Of a stretch of 64,000 nt of DNA, positions 9,880 to 19,730 are shown in pieces. Under the pieces are notes generated by a model. The model saw only the letters and a program-made list of their open reading frames with translations, was not told where the DNA came from and ran no database searches. The translations under genes and the position numbers were made by a program. Each line of letters opens with the position of its first letter. Positions within the stretch are counted from its first letter, which is position 1. Source of the stretch: Alcanivorax sp. (GTDB taxonomy: Bacteria > Pseudomonadota > Gammaproteobacteria > Pseudomonadales > Alcanivoracaceae); the NCBI RefSeq assembly GCF_002733835.1, contig NZ_NVWY01000003.1:81558-145557 (forward strand), read 5' to 3'.

Positions 9880-10008
9880 ATGCGTACCCTGATGCTGGTA
9901 CTGGGTCTTGCTGTGTCTGCCGTGGCCATCGCCGATGCCCGCGCACCCACCGCAGAAGAAATGGAACAACTGGATATCGTGCAGCAATCCTGGATTTTTC
10001 AGGGCTGA
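9880..10008 (+). CDS. Small secreted peptide (42 aa)
   Basis: Short open frame with strong support. A GAGGAG site sits 9 bases before ATG 9880. The first ~20 residues (MRTLMLVLGLAVSAVAIADA) are a textbook Sec signal peptide with an A-x-A cleavage site. The mature part would be a 22-residue acidic peptide, RAPTAEEMEQLDIVQQSWIFQG. A rho-independent terminator follows within 25 bases. The palindrome GGGCC-TAT-GGCCC (9853-9865) lies just before the ribosome site and might control translation. I do not recognise the family. Confidence 0.65.
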   Translation: MRTLMLVLGLAVSAVAIADARAPTAEEMEQLDIVQQSWIFQG

Positions 10009-10029
10009 AGAAAGCCGATAAGCAGACAT

Positions 10030-10057
10030 AAAAAACCGGCGCAAGCGCCGGTTTTTT
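10030..10057. terminator. Bidirectional rho-independent terminator
   Basis: AAAAAACCGGCGC, loop AA, then GCGCCGGTTTTTT: a GC stem with A/T tracts on both sides. It serves the small peptide gene on the plus strand and the TonB receptor gene on the minus strand. Confidence 0.9.
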
Positions 10058-10072
10058 ATGATCACGCTCTGA

Positions 10073-12199
10073 TCAGAAGCGGTAGCGAGCATCGGCGGTC
10101 ACCGTGCGGGTTTCACCGTAGCCACAGTCATACACTTGGGGACCCAACTGACCGCGGCACCAGGAGACGTATTCCTTGTCTGTCAGGTTGCGCACGTTGA
10201 GGCTGAAGTCCCAGTCGCTGACAGCGTAACCGAGCATCGCGTCATACAGCGTGACAGAGGGAACCTTCGGGTTGGCCCCCACACCATCTGCATCGCCGGC
10301 ATAATCAAAGCCCACATTGTCGCCCACATAACGCACACCGGCACCAAAGCGCAGACCATTTTCCAGTTCGTACTTACCCCAGGCAGAGGCCAGACGGTCG
10401 GCAAGGTACGGCAGACGCTCACCAGATTGGTCATCCACCACACGTTGGTCGGTGTAACTGGCCAGCAGCTCAAGATTCCCCAGGCGCTTCTTCACTTCCA
10501 GTTCCCAGCCCTCGGATTTAGCGCCGACCTGGTCAACGGTGTTGGGGCTGCTTCCCTGCACCACACGGTTGGTTTCTTCAATGTAGAAATAGGCTGCAGT
10601 GACAGAAAGATCACCCGAGTCGTTGAGGTATTTGAAACCGGCCTCTTGCTGCTCGCCAGTGGTGGCTGCAAGGCTGCTGCCATCGTTAGTCCCCAGATTC
10701 GGCACAAAGGCCTCGGAGTAACTCACATAGGGAGAGAGGCCAAAATCGAACTGGTACATCAAGCCAAGACGGCCGGTGGTTTCGCTGTCATCACTTTCAT
10801 TGTTGTTATCGTTAACCACATAGACCTTGTTGGTGGACTCGTCGTGGCGCAGGGCGCCGGATACCACCACATTACCAATCTCCATATGGTCAATCAGGTA
10901 CACGCCAGTTTGACGAATGGCGTTGTCATTGCGGTCCTCAGGTGTCAGTGCACTATAATCCACGTTGCCGTACACCGGATCATAGAGGTTGATTGGCGAG
11001 CCCAGGGTGGATTCATAGTTACCTTCCTCCCAGAGCGCATCCTGGTAATCCACCCCAATCGCGAGAGTGTGGTAAGTGCCGGCAAAACCGAAGTTACCTT
11101 CCATGCGAGCATCAAAGTTGCTGATGCTCGTTTCCCGGTCCGCCATATGGATGGTCCGATTCGTTGTCCCATCACTGGCAACCCCGGCTCCGATAGCCGC
11201 CCAGTGTTCGCGGGTTTCGGTCTCAGAACTGGAATGGCGGGCGGTCAGTGCCATGTTCCAATGGTCATTCAGGCGTTGATCTACAAACAGGGTCGCTTCA
11301 TTCAGCCTGCGATCATAACGATCCCAACTTGGCTCCCCCACAAAGGTGTTAACCGGAATATCCCCTTTGACGCCCGGCAATAGCGTCCCCTCTGCGGGCA
11401 GGAACTGGGCAGAGATCCCGCCATTGTTCTCCTGGGTATTGATGAGCAGGGAGATGGTTGTGTTGTCCGTGGGCAGCCAGGTAAAGGAAGGCGCAAACAG
11501 GAAACCATTATCATCCACGTGATCAACCTGGGTGCCACTCTCCCGTTTCAGCGCTACCATCCGGTACAGCAACTTGCCATCTTCTGACATGGGGCCAGTG
11601 ATGTCTGCCGCCAACTGCTTTCGGTCATAGGAGCCCACCTGGGCCCAGATCTCGCCCTGTTGCCGGGCCTTTGGCAGCTTGGAGACAGTATTCACAATAC
11701 CCCCCAACTCCGCCTGTCCATACAAAACAGAAGACGGTCCTTTCAGGACTTCCACCTGCTCCAGTGCATAAATGTTCGGACGCACGCTGTTGTAACTGCC
11801 GTACAGGGAACGCAGCCCATCCTTGTAGAAAGAAGCGTCGAGACCGCGCACTTTCACAAAGTCACCACGGGTATCAAACCCGAACGCACCAGAATAAACA
11901 CCGGAAGAATAGACCAGGGCATCCTGAATATTCTTGGCCCCGGTATCCTTGATGAATTCTTCATTCACTACGGTAATGGAGTACGGAGTCTTCTCTACCG
12001 CCACATCCAGCTTTCCAGCTGTCGCCGCTTTTCCCTCGGTAATATAGCCGTCACCCTCCTGGACATCGGCATTCACCTCCACCGCAGGAATCACATTGGC
12101 TTCAGAGGTTTCTTCAGCCTGTACAGCCAGAGGGATCAGTGAAAGCAGGCACGCTCCCACCAGCGGCGCACCCCAAATCGCGCGGTATTGACAAACCAT
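10073..12199 (-). CDS. TonB-dependent siderophore receptor
   Basis: 708-residue outer-membrane receptor. After a signal peptide (to about ...LAVQA) comes the plug domain, with EKTPYSITVVNEEFIKDTGA and the siderophore-receptor signature EVLKGPSSVLYGQAELGG. The 22-strand barrel ends in VTADARYRF with the terminal Phe needed for assembly. It would import a ferric siderophore with TonB/ExbBD; the ligand is unknown. ATG 12199 is chosen because TTGGAG lies 7 bases upstream; a frame start at 12259 would include the Fur box. No siderophore biosynthesis genes are nearby. Confidence 0.93.
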   Translation of the reverse strand: MVCQYRAIWGAPLVGACLLSLIPLAVQAEETSEANVIPAVEVNADVQEGDGYITEGKAATAGKLDVAVEKTPYSITVVNEEFIKDTGAKNIQDALVYSSGVYSGAFGFDTRGDFVKVRGLDASFYKDGLRSLYGSYNSVRPNIYALEQVEVLKGPSSVLYGQAELGGIVNTVSKLPKARQQGEIWAQVGSYDRKQLAADITGPMSEDGKLLYRMVALKRESGTQVDHVDDNGFLFAPSFTWLPTDNTTISLLINTQENNGGISAQFLPAEGTLLPGVKGDIPVNTFVGEPSWDRYDRRLNEATLFVDQRLNDHWNMALTARHSSSETETREHWAAIGAGVASDGTTNRTIHMADRETSISNFDARMEGNFGFAGTYHTLAIGVDYQDALWEEGNYESTLGSPINLYDPVYGNVDYSALTPEDRNDNAIRQTGVYLIDHMEIGNVVVSGALRHDESTNKVYVVNDNNNESDDSETTGRLGLMYQFDFGLSPYVSYSEAFVPNLGTNDGSSLAATTGEQQEAGFKYLNDSGDLSVTAAYFYIEETNRVVQGSSPNTVDQVGAKSEGWELEVKKRLGNLELLASYTDQRVVDDQSGERLPYLADRLASAWGKYELENGLRFGAGVRYVGDNVGFDYAGDADGVGANPKVPSVTLYDAMLGYAVSDWDFSLNVRNLTDKEYVSWCRGQLGPQVYDCGYGETRTVTADARYRF

Positions 12200-12224
12200 C
12201 GGCAAACTCCAAATATAAAGCGAA

Positions 12225-12242
12225 CAATAATGATTCGCATTA
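12225..12242 (-). promoter_or_regulatory. Fur box
   Basis: AATAATGATTCGCATTAT closely matches the GATAATGATAATCATTATC Fur consensus and lies about 26-43 bases before the receptor start codon. Repression by Fur under iron sufficiency is expected. Confidence 0.75.
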
Positions 12243-12375
12243 TATTTACATATACCCATTCAAGGAAGAGCCGGCGCTCCCACCCACGCCCCTCGCCGAT
12301 GAATAGCGTTCATCCCCGCTATTTGCGCCCGCCCGGATCAGGCGTACTGTGAAGGTATTCGGAATTCTTCGCCCC

Positions 12376-12404
12376 CTGTCATCACCGTGTCACATTAATG
12401 TCAT
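12376..12404 (+). promoter_or_regulatory. Pho box upstream of ppk
   Basis: Three TGTCA elements (12377, 12388, 12399) are spaced exactly 11 bases apart. The first 18 bases, CTGTCATCACCGTGTCAC, match the PhoB consensus of tandem 11-base direct repeats. The site lies 44 bases before the ppk start codon. Confidence 0.75.
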
Positions 12405-12447
12405 GGAATAAGGGCCCATCTTCAAAGGTTCCGGTCAGGACGACACC

Positions 12448-14562
12448 ATGAATTCTTTCTCCAGTGAACAGGGCGTCAGCGAACACGGCGTCACCGACCT
12501 CAACAACGACGACCTCAACAACCCGGATTACTACCTGAACCGGGAGCTCAGCCTGCTGCAGTTCAACCTGCGTGTCCTTGAGCAGGCCATGGACGAAAAC
12601 CATCCATTAATGGAACGGCTGAATTTTCTGCTGATTTTTTCCAGCAACATGGATGAGTTCTTCGAAATTCGCGTGGCCGGCCTGAAGAACAAACTGGAAA
12701 CCCATACCGGCCAGCCCGGCCCCGATGGCATGCTGCCCGATGAGCTTCTGAAAGCGATCAGTGCCATTACCCACGAAGCAGTGGATCGCCAGTACCGCAT
12801 CCTCAACGACGTCTTGCTCCCCGCCCTGCGTGAAGAAGGGGTGGACTTTCTTCGCCGCGAAGACTGGACCGAAGCCCAGGCTGAATGGGTCAAAAAATAT
12901 TTTCGTGAGCAGATTTACCCGGTGCTCACGCCCATCGCACTGGACCCGTCACACCCGTTCCCGCGCCTGGTCAACAAGAGCCTGAATTTCATTGTGCCCC
13001 TGGACGGCAAGGATGCCTTCGGGCGCTCCACGGGCCTGGCCATTGTGCCCGCCCCTCGCTCCCTGCCCCGCCTGATTCGTATTCCCGATGACATCAGCGA
13101 GGGTGGCGACGACAACTTCGTGTTCCTGTCGTCCATGATCCATGCCCACGTATCCGACCTGTTCCCGGGCATGAAGGCCACCGGCTGCTACCAGTTCCGG
13201 GTAACCCGCAACGCCGATATGGAAGTGGACGAAGAAGTCGAAGACCTGGCCAGCGCCCTGAAAGGCCAGCTGTTATCTCGTCGTTACGGGGATGAAGTGC
13301 GCCTGGAAGTGGCCGACAACTGCCCGCGCCACCTGATGCATTATCTGCTGGAACAGTTCGAACTCACCGAGGAAGACCTGTACGAAGTGAACGGCCCGGT
13401 AAACCTGGCGCGCATGTTTACCAGCGTCAATCGCCCGCGCCTGCACTACCCGCCCTTTACCCCCAAGCTGGCGCCGGCGGTGAAAAAAAATGAAACCATT
13501 TTTGACGCCATCGACCAGGGTGACATCCTGCTGCACCACCCCTACGAATCGTTCCAGCCGGTCATCAACCTGCTGGCCGAAGCCGCGCGGGATCCGAAGG
13601 TGCTGGCCATCAAGCAGACCCTGTACCGCACCGGCACCAAGTCGGAAATTCTCGACCACCTGGAAACGGCCGCACGCAATGGCAAGGAAGTCACCGCCAT
13701 CGTGGAGCTGCGCGCTCGCTTCGATGAAGAGTCCAACATCGAAGGCGCTCGCCGCCTGCAGGAAGCCGGCGCCATCGTGGTGTACGGCGTGGTGGGCTAC
13801 AAGACCCACGCAAAAATGCTGCTGGTGGTGCGCCGTGACGGTGATGGCATCAAACGTTATGTGCACTTGGGGACGGGTAATTACCACACCAAGACCACCA
13901 AGCTGTACACCGATTACGGCCTGATGACCTGTGAAAAAAGCATGGGCCAGGACGTGCACAAGATCTTTCAGGAACTGACCGGCATGGGCAAGGCGGCACG
14001 GCTCAAGCAGCTGAAGCATTCGCCGTTCACCTTGCACCCTTCTGTTATCGAGTGGATCGAGTTTGAAACGGAACAGGCACTGGCCGGCAAACCGGCGCGC
14101 ATTATTGCCAAGTTCAATTCACTGACCGAAGAAAACATCATGCAGGCCCTGTATCGGGCCAGCCAGGCGGGCGTAGAGATTGATCTGATCGTGCGCGGCA
14201 TCTGCTGCCTGAAACCCGGCATCCCCGGATTGTCGGAAAACATCCGCGTACGCTCCATTATCGGCCGCTTTCTGGAGCACACCCGCATCTACCATTTCCA
14301 CCATGGCGGTGACGACCTGGTGTATTGCTCCAGTGCCGACTGGATGGACCGCAACCTGTTTAACCGGGTGGAAACCTGTTTCCCGGTGAATGATCCGGCA
14401 CTCAAGGCACAGATTCTGGAACAGGGCCTGCATATCTATCTGCGCGACAACACCCGCGCCTGGGAACTGCAATCCGATGGCAGTTACCAGCGGGCGCAAC
14501 CACAAGACGGGGAAGAGCGTTTTATTGCTCAACAGGACCTGCTGGATACGCTGGGAGGGTAA
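12448..14562 (+). CDS. ppk: Polyphosphate kinase 1
   Basis: 704-residue PPK1, which reversibly polymerises the gamma-phosphate of ATP into polyphosphate. The N-terminal region shows [20 protein letters not shown] and [17 protein letters not shown]. The catalytic phospholipase-D-like half has [14 protein letters not shown] (phosphorylated histidine) and [19 protein letters not shown]. Length fits the family. A Pho box upstream predicts induction by phosphate starvation. The exopolyphosphatase gene is convergent downstream, so synthesis and breakdown enzymes are adjacent but separately transcribed. Confidence 0.97.
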   Translation: MNSFSSEQGVSEHGVTDLNNDDLNNPDYYLNRELSLLQFNLRVLEQAMDENHPLMERLNFLLIFSSNMDEFFEIRVAGLKNKLETHTGQPGPDGMLPDELLKAISAITHEAVDRQYRILNDVLLPALREEGVDFLRREDWTEAQAEWVKKYFREQIYPVLTPIALDPSHPFPRLVNKSLNFIVPLDGKDAFGRSTGLAIVPAPRSLPRLIRIPDDISEGGDDNFVFLSSMIHAHVSDLFPGMKATGCYQFRVTRNADMEVDEEVEDLASALKGQLLSRRYGDEVRLEVADNCPRHLMHYLLEQFELTEEDLYEVNGPVNLARMFTSVNRPRLHYPPFTPKLAPAVKKNETIFDAIDQGDILLHHPYESFQPVINLLAEAARDPKVLAIKQTLYRTGTKSEILDHLETAARNGKEVTAIVELRARFDEESNIEGARRLQEAGAIVVYGVVGYKTHAKMLLVVRRDGDGIKRYVHLGTGNYHTKTTKLYTDYGLMTCEKSMGQDVHKIFQELTGMGKAARLKQLKHSPFTLHPSVIEWIEFETEQALAGKPARIIAKFNSLTEENIMQALYRASQAGVEIDLIVRGICCLKPGIPGLSENIRVRSIIGRFLEHTRIYHFHHGGDDLVYCSSADWMDRNLFNRVETCFPVNDPALKAQILEQGLHIYLRDNTRAWELQSDGSYQRAQPQDGEERFIAQQDLLDTLGG

Positions 14563-14563
14563 G

Positions 14564-14590
14564 ACGACTTCTAGCGTCTAGCGTCTAGCT
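14564..14590. repeat. Heptad-period repeat (CTAGCGT)
   Basis: CTAGCGT occurs twice in perfect tandem (14571-14584), followed by CTAGC and preceded by a degenerate ACGACTT unit. It begins right after the ppk stop codon and runs into the terminator hairpin. Confidence 0.6.
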
Positions 14591-14631
14591 TTCAAGAGGG
14601 TGCCCCGCCCGAAGCGGGACCCCCTCTTGAA
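14591..14631. terminator. Bidirectional terminator between ppk and ppx
   Basis: TTCAAGAGGG...CCCGC pairs with GCGGG...CCCTCTTGAA around a short CCGAA loop: a long stem with few mismatches, between two converging genes. The U-tract is modest. Confidence 0.75.
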
Positions 14632-14645
14632 TAGCTGTTTTATTC

Positions 14646-16136
14646 TCACGCCAATACAAGCTGGTAGCCTGCCGCCTGGAAGTAGTCGTGTTCCTGCTCC
14701 AGGTCCGCCTGGGTGAGCGGGTGCTCCTCCAGCCAACCCGACGGGAAAGTGATGGCAAGCCGTTCATCACGAGCTTGTAAACGAATCTCCGGGACATCTT
14801 CATCGCTGCGTGCATGGTGCAAACGCACCGCCAAACGCAACACAAGACACAACCGCAACAATCCGGTCTGCTCATCGTCCGGCAATTCCGCCAGCGCCGC
14901 CAACGGCACCTTGCGACGGTGACCACGCACCATCAGCGCCACCATCTGCTGTTCCTGACGGGAAAAACCCGGCAGGTCGGAATTGGTCACCAGATAAGCG
15001 CCATGCTTGTGGAACTGACTGTGCGACACCGCCAGCCCGACCTCGTGGAGCAGCCCTCCCCAGCGCAGCGTGTCGGCCGCCTCATTACCTTCAATCTGCC
15101 AATCACTGGCCACCTGCCCATACAGCGCCTGCGCCGTGGCGCAGACCCGTTCGGCCTGGCTGCTTTCCACATGGTGACGGTTCATCAGCGCCTGAATACT
15201 GCGGTCGCGCACATCCTCGTGGCCGAAACGCCCCAGCAGGTCATACAGCAACCCTTCCCGCAGCGCGCCACTGGAGACATCCATCTGCTGGATGTCCAGC
15301 TGCTCGAAAATGCCGTACAGAATGGCCAGCCCGGAAGCGAAAATCGGCTGACGATCTTCACGCAAGCCTTTCAGATCCAGCTTGTCCACGGCACCCGCCT
15401 TGATCACCCGCTTACGGGCTTTTTTCATGCCCTCCATGGTGATACCGAATTCCGACCAACCGTTGTCCACACAGACCTGACTGATCGCCTTGATCGTGCC
15501 GGAGGCACCCACCGCCTGCTGCCAGCCCAGGCGCCGGTAATTGGCATGAATCGACAGCACCTCCTGGCGTGCCGCCGTCACCGCCCGGTCAAAGGCTTTT
15601 TCGGTGATCTCGCCATTGGGGAAAAAGCGCTGGGCAAAGCTGACACAGCCCATATGCAGCGATTCGGTTTCCGTGGATTCAAATCGCTCCCCGATGATTA
15701 GCTCGGTGGAGCCGCCCCCGATATCCACCACCAGCCGCTGCCCCGCGTCGTCCGCCAGGGTGTGGGCGACCCCCAGATAAATCAGGCGCGCTTCCTCACG
15801 GCCAGCCACCACTTCGATATCGTGACCCAAAACCGCTTCGGCGCGGCGGATAAACTCGCGGGCATTGCGAGCCTGGCGCAGGGTATTGGTCCCCACCACC
15901 CGCACGCTACCGCGGGGAATCCCCGCAATGCGCTGGGCAAACCGGCCCAGGCACTCCAGCGCCCGCTCCTGGGTATCCGCGTCCAGGCGGTTTTCCCGGT
16001 CCAGACCCGCCCCCAGTTGCACCTTTTCAGACAGCCCGTCGAGGATCTGTACTTCCCCCTGCGCCTGGCGGGCTACCACCATATGAAAACTGTTCGACCC
16101 CAAATCAATGGCCGCCAGATGTTCGCCATGCTCCAT
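14646..16136 (-). CDS. ppx: Exopolyphosphatase
   Basis: 496-residue Ppx/GppA phosphatase that processively removes terminal phosphate from polyphosphate. The actin-like ATPase fold motifs are AAIDLGSNSFHMVVAR at the N-terminus and VVDIGGGSTELIIG near residue 140; an HD-like helical C-terminal part follows (GLLHEVGLAVSHSQFHKHGAYL). ATG 16136 (MEHGEHLAAIDLG) is preferred because AAGGAG lies 7 bases upstream; a frame start at 16169 has no such site. It is divergent from trxA and convergent with ppk, the arrangement known from pseudomonads. Confidence 0.95.
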   Translation of the reverse strand: MEHGEHLAAIDLGSNSFHMVVARQAQGEVQILDGLSEKVQLGAGLDRENRLDADTQERALECLGRFAQRIAGIPRGSVRVVGTNTLRQARNAREFIRRAEAVLGHDIEVVAGREEARLIYLGVAHTLADDAGQRLVVDIGGGSTELIIGERFESTETESLHMGCVSFAQRFFPNGEITEKAFDRAVTAARQEVLSIHANYRRLGWQQAVGASGTIKAISQVCVDNGWSEFGITMEGMKKARKRVIKAGAVDKLDLKGLREDRQPIFASGLAILYGIFEQLDIQQMDVSSGALREGLLYDLLGRFGHEDVRDRSIQALMNRHHVESSQAERVCATAQALYGQVASDWQIEGNEAADTLRWGGLLHEVGLAVSHSQFHKHGAYLVTNSDLPGFSRQEQQMVALMVRGHRRKVPLAALAELPDDEQTGLLRLCLVLRLAVRLHHARSDEDVPEIRLQARDERLAITFPSGWLEEHPLTQADLEQEHDYFQAAGYQLVLA

Positions 16137-16323
16137 AGTCACTCCTTCCTTTGGGCCGATTCTATCCAAAAATCATGGCGTTACGATGTCATAGGCAGCA
16201 ACTACAGCGATAATTAACTGCCTCGCTTGAAATTCATCACCCGCAACCTGATATTATTCCCCATCGCAGAGGCCTGTTGGCAACCGTCCCGGGTCTCTGA
16301 AACCTTTATATCAGGAGAATTCA

Positions 16324-16650
16324 ATGAGCGGCGAGATTATCAACGTGACCGACGCGGACTTCGAAGCCCAGGTCATCAACGCAGACGGCCCCGTGCTGGT
16401 CGATTACTGGGCTCCGTGGTGTGGCCCCTGCAAAATGGTCGCGCCGATCCTTGAGCAACTGGCCGGCGAGTACGGTGACAAGCTGACCATTGCCAAAATC
16501 AACATTGATGACAACCCGGAAACGCCCAAGAAGTACGGTGTGCGTGGCATCCCCACCCTGACCATATTCAAGAACGGCAACGTGGAAGCCACCAAAGTGG
16601 GCGCTCTGTCCAAGAGCCAGCTGACCGCATTCCTGGACAGCACCCTCTAA
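16324..16650 (+). CDS. trxA: Thioredoxin
   Basis: 108-residue cytoplasmic thioredoxin 1, a general disulfide reductant. The redox site [10 protein letters not shown] and the cis-proline segment [14 protein letters not shown] are intact, and the length is canonical. An AGGAG site precedes ATG 16324. It is followed by a strong terminator and then the rho leader, the same trxA-rho order as in Escherichia and Pseudomonas. Confidence 0.97.
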   Translation: MSGEIINVTDADFEAQVINADGPVLVDYWAPWCGPCKMVAPILEQLAGEYGDKLTIAKINIDDNPETPKKYGVRGIPTLTIFKNGNVEATKVGALSKSQLTAFLDSTL

Positions 16651-16668
16651 GAAAGCCGACACGCCCCA

Positions 16669-16693
16669 ACCCTCCCCCTCAGGGGAGGGTTTT
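16669..16693 (+). terminator. trxA terminator
   Basis: AACCCTCCCC, loop CTC, AGGGGAGGGTTTT: an almost perfect GC-rich stem with a T-run, 20 bases after the trxA stop. Confidence 0.85.
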
Positions 16694-16700
16694 CCTGCTT

Positions 16701-16728
16701 GCAGCGTGTTACATGTTGCGTGTTGCAT
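16701..16728. repeat. Heptad-period repeat (GTTGCGT)
   Basis: Units GCAGCGT, GTTACAT, GTTGCGT, GTTGCAT in tandem, the reverse-complement type of the CGCAACA array at 32942. The remaining rho leader (16729-16935) contains a GCACC-GCGGT-GGTGC palindrome and no gene that I can see; a leader of this kind is where Rho autoregulates its own mRNA in other bacteria. Confidence 0.6.
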
Positions 16729-16935
16729 GCGGGTCCCCACAGTGATAGATTCCAGAACCAGCTTTAATAAAGCACCCCCTTTAGTTAGTCCTCGGAACCT
16801 CTGGTTACCTATTTTCCTTATGGCCCTCTTTTGGCTTGCCGGGCCAGATTCCGAATAAACCGGATTATCAAAACAACTGCAGCACCGCGGTGGTGCATCC
16901 TCTCAATTCATCCAAAGACACCAAATTAGACGCCA

Positions 16936-18195
16936 ATGAATCTTTCTGAACTGAAGCAGAAGCCGATTGGAGAACTTCTGGACATTGCCAAGGAACTCGG
17001 CCTCGAGAACCTGGCAAGAACCCGCAAACAAGACGTTATCTTTTCCATCCTCAAGCGCGCCGCCAAGAATGGCTCCGACATTTACGGCGATGGTGTGCTG
17101 GAAATTCTGCAGGATGGTTTCGGTTTCCTTCGTTCCGCTGAAGGCTCTTACCTGGCCGGCCCGGACGACATCTACGTCTCTCCCAGCCAGATCCGTCGCT
17201 TCAACCTGCGTACCGGTGACACTATCGCCGGGAAAATCCGGCCCCCCAAGGATGGCGAGCGCTACTTCGCCATGCTCAAGGTCAACGAAATCAACTTTGA
17301 CCGCCCGGAAAACGCCAAGAACAAGATCCTGTTCGAGAACCTGACCCCGCTATTCCCGACCCAGCGGCTGGTCATGGAGATCGGTAACGGCTCCACCGAA
17401 GACATCACCACCCGGGTGATTGATCTGGTAGCCCCCATCGGCAAAGGGCAGCGCGGCCTCATCGTCGCCCCGCCGAAAGCCGGTAAGACCATGCTCCTGC
17501 AGAACATCGCCCAGTCCATCGCCCGCAACAATCCCGAAACCCACATGATCGTACTGCTCATCGACGAGCGCCCGGAAGAAGTGACAGAAATGTCACGGAC
17601 GGTGCGCGGTGAAGTGGTGGCGTCCACCTTCGACGAGCCACCGGCCCGTCACGTGCAGGTGGCCGAGATGGTGATCGAAAAAGCCAAGCGGCTGGTGGAG
17701 CACAAACAGGACGTGGTGATTCTGCTGGATTCCATCACCCGTCTGGCCCGTGCCTACAACACCGTACAGCCCAGCTCCGGCAAGGTGCTCACCGGTGGTG
17801 TTGACGCCCACGCCCTGGAAAAACCCAAGCGTTTCTTCGGCGCCGCGCGGAATATCGAGGAAGGCGGCAGCCTGACCATCCTCGCCACCGCCCTGGTCGA
17901 CACCGGCTCCAAGATGGACGAAGTGATCTACGAGGAATTCAAAGGCACCGGCAACATGGAACTGCACCTGGACCGCAAGGTAGCAGAGAAGCGCGTATTC
18001 CCGGCCATGAATATCCGCAAATCCGGCACCCGTCGTGAAGAGCGCCTGGTGAGTGAAGACGAGCTGCAAAAGATGTGGATTCTGCGCAAGGTCCTGCACC
18101 CCATGGACGAGATCGGCGCCATGGAATTCCTCATCGACCGCATGAAGCAGACCAAGACCAACCTGGAATTCTTCGATTCCATGAAGCGCAAGTAA
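16936..18195 (+). CDS. rho: Transcription termination factor Rho
   Basis: 419-residue hexameric RNA helicase/ATPase that terminates transcription. The N-terminal helix bundle [20 protein letters not shown] is followed by the RNA-binding cold-shock fold ([23 protein letters not shown]), Walker [10 protein letters not shown] (~residue 177), Walker [17 protein letters not shown], and the Q/R-loop region near [21 protein letters not shown]. Length and sequence are canonical. It ends in a strong terminator. Confidence 0.98.
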   Translation: MNLSELKQKPIGELLDIAKELGLENLARTRKQDVIFSILKRAAKNGSDIYGDGVLEILQDGFGFLRSAEGSYLAGPDDIYVSPSQIRRFNLRTGDTIAGKIRPPKDGERYFAMLKVNEINFDRPENAKNKILFENLTPLFPTQRLVMEIGNGSTEDITTRVIDLVAPIGKGQRGLIVAPPKAGKTMLLQNIAQSIARNNPETHMIVLLIDERPEEVTEMSRTVRGEVVASTFDEPPARHVQVAEMVIEKAKRLVEHKQDVVILLDSITRLARAYNTVQPSSGKVLTGGVDAHALEKPKRFFGAARNIEEGGSLTILATALVDTGSKMDEVIYEEFKGTGNMELHLDRKVAEKRVFPAMNIRKSGTRREERLVSEDELQKMWILRKVLHPMDEIGAMEFLIDRMKQTKTNLEFFDSMKRK

Positions 18196-18200
18196 GCAAG

Positions 18201-18235
18201 AGACGCTTCACGCTGCCTGCTTCAGGCAACACGCA
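18201..18235. repeat. Heptad-period repeat, left flank of folA
   Basis: Units AGACGCT, TCACGCT, GCCTGCT, TCAGGCA, ACACGCA follow the rho stop by five bases. The sequence is related, in inverted orientation, to the block at 18833-18895 on the other side of folA. Confidence 0.6.
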
Positions 18236-18259
18236 AAAACCCCGCTTCGGCGGGGTTTT
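18235..18259. terminator. rho terminator
   Basis: AAAAACCCCGC, loop TTC, GGCGGGGTTTT: a strong intrinsic terminator usable from both strands (rho on the plus strand, folA on the minus strand). Confidence 0.9.
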
Positions 18260-18313
18260 GTCGTTTGAGAGTGGGAGAACCCTGGTGAGGGTCGCTTCGC
18301 AGCAAGCGCGCCG

Positions 18314-18823
18314 CTATTTTCGCTCGTAGACCACGAAGGAATAATCGTAAGGGTTCGGCCCTTGCGCGGCGAAATCTTCACGGCCGATTTCTTGCCACTC
18401 GGAGGCCTCGTACTCAGGGAAAAATGTATCCCCGTCTACCTCGGCATGCACTTCGGTGAGGTAGAGTCGCTGGGTCTGCGGTAACGCCAATGCATAGATT
18501 TCGGCCCCCCCCATGATCACCGCTTCTTCCTGCCCTTCGATGAATGCCACATTCTCCGCCATGGTGATGGCGTCCTCCACGGTGGCCACCACCTTGGCGC
18601 CCTCGGCCTGATAATCCGGCTGGCGGGTAATCACGATATTGGTGCGCCCGGGCAGCGGCCCCCTTAGTGACTCCCAGGTCTTGCGGCCCATGATCACCGG
18701 CTTGCCGAACGTAACCTGCTTGAAGTACTTGAGGTCATTGGGCAAATACCAGGGCAGCTTGTTATCCCGGCCGATGACATTATTGCTGGCCTTGGCGACC
18801 ATCATGGAAAGTCGAATGGGCAT
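18314..18823 (-). CDS. folA: Dihydrofolate reductase
   Basis: 169-residue DHFR, reducing dihydrofolate to tetrahydrofolate with NADPH. It shows the N-terminal strand LSMMVAKASNNVIGRDNKLPWYLPNDLKYFK, including the Met20-loop-like region and the folate-binding Asp of PNDL, then VIMGRKTWESL and the nucleotide-binding EEAVIMGGAEIYAL. A GAGG site precedes ATG 18823. It lies downstream of thyA, whose product makes the dihydrofolate it recycles, separated by a 63-bp heptad repeat. Confidence 0.96.
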   Translation of the reverse strand: MPIRLSMMVAKASNNVIGRDNKLPWYLPNDLKYFKQVTFGKPVIMGRKTWESLRGPLPGRTNIVITRQPDYQAEGAKVVATVEDAITMAENVAFIEGQEEAVIMGGAEIYALALPQTQRLYLTEVHAEVDGDTFFPEYEASEWQEIGREDFAAQGPNPYDYSFVVYERK

Positions 18824-18832
18824 TTAAACCTC

Positions 18833-18895
18833 GCAGCAGGCAACACGCTTCATGCATCACGCGTGCTGGCGTGTTGCGTGAAGCGTGAGGCGTCT
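18833..18895. repeat. Nine-unit heptad-period repeat between thyA and folA
   Basis: Units in order: GCAGCAG, GCAACAC, GCTTCAT, GCATCAC, GCGTGCT, GGCGTGT, TGCGTGA, AGCGTGA, GGCGTCT. The first half is roughly complementary to the second, so the transcript can fold. The block ends one base before the thyA stop triplet and starts 9 bases before the folA start. Confidence 0.7.
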
Positions 18896-18896
18896 C

Positions 18897-19730
18897 TTAA
18901 ATCGCCACCGGCGCCTTGATGTGCGCGGCGGGTTCGTAATTGCTGACGGTGAAATCGTCAAAGGTGAACGCGAACAGATCCTTCACCGCCGGGTTCAGCG
19001 TCATTGTCGGCAGCGGACCGGGAGTGCGGGCCAGCTGGGTGTCGGCCTGCTCCAGATGATTGGAGTACAGGTGCGCATCGCCCAGGGTATGCACGAAATC
19101 GCCCGGCTGCAGATCACACACCTGCGCCATCATCAGCGTCAGCAGGGCATAGGAGGCAATATTGAACGGCACCCCCAGAAAGATATCGCCGCTGCGCTGA
19201 TACAGCTGACAGCTGAGCTTGCCGTCGGCCACATAGAACTGAAACAGGCAGTGGCACGGCGGCAGCGCCTGCTTGCCCGCCGCCGCATTGGCATCCGGCG
19301 AGATGGACGGGTCCGGCAATACCGCCGGGTTCCAGGCGCTGACCACCAGGCGCCGGGAGTCCGGGTTGCGCTTGATTTCCTCCAGCACCTCGCTGATCTG
19401 GTCAATCACCCCGCCGTCCGGGGTTTTCCAGCTACGCCACTGCTCACCATACACCGGGCCCAGCTCGCCCTCAGGGGTCGCCCAGCCATCCCAGATGGAT
19501 ACCCCGTTTTCTTTCAGGTAACGGATATTGGTTTCACCGGACAGGAACCACAGCAGCTCATGAATAATCGAGCGCAGGTGCAGCTTCTTGGTGGTGAGCA
19601 TGGGAAAACCCTGGCTCAGGTCGTAGCGCATCTGATAGCCAAACACCGCATAGGTGCCGGTACCGGTACGGTCTTGCTTGTAGGTGCCGTTCTCGCGGAC
19701 GTGACGAAGCAGATCAAGATATTGCTTCAT
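18897..19730 (-). CDS. thyA: Thymidylate synthase
   Basis: 277-residue ThyA, converting dUMP and methylene-tetrahydrofolate to dTMP and dihydrofolate. The catalytic cysteine lies in [12 protein letters not shown], with the phosphate-binding [18 protein letters not shown] and [12 protein letters not shown] downstream. The ATG overlaps the lgt stop codon by four bases (ATGA), with a GGAG site inside lgt, so the two are translationally coupled. folA follows. Confidence 0.97.
   Translation of the reverse strand: MKQYLDLLRHVRENGTYKQDRTGTGTYAVFGYQMRYDLSQGFPMLTTKKLHLRSIIHELLWFLSGETNIRYLKENGVSIWDGWATPEGELGPVYGEQWRSWKTPDGGVIDQISEVLEEIKRNPDSRRLVVSAWNPAVLPDPSISPDANAAAGKQALPPCHCLFQFYVADGKLSCQLYQRSGDIFLGVPFNIASYALLTLMMAQVCDLQPGDFVHTLGDAHLYSNHLEQADTQLARTPGPLPTMTLNPAVKDLFAFTFDDFTVSNYEPAAHIKAPVAI

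Noticed and set aside
10136..11383. 415-codon open frame opposite the TonB receptor
   Set aside because: No recognisable motif or ribosome site; the receptor on the minus strand explains the region fully.
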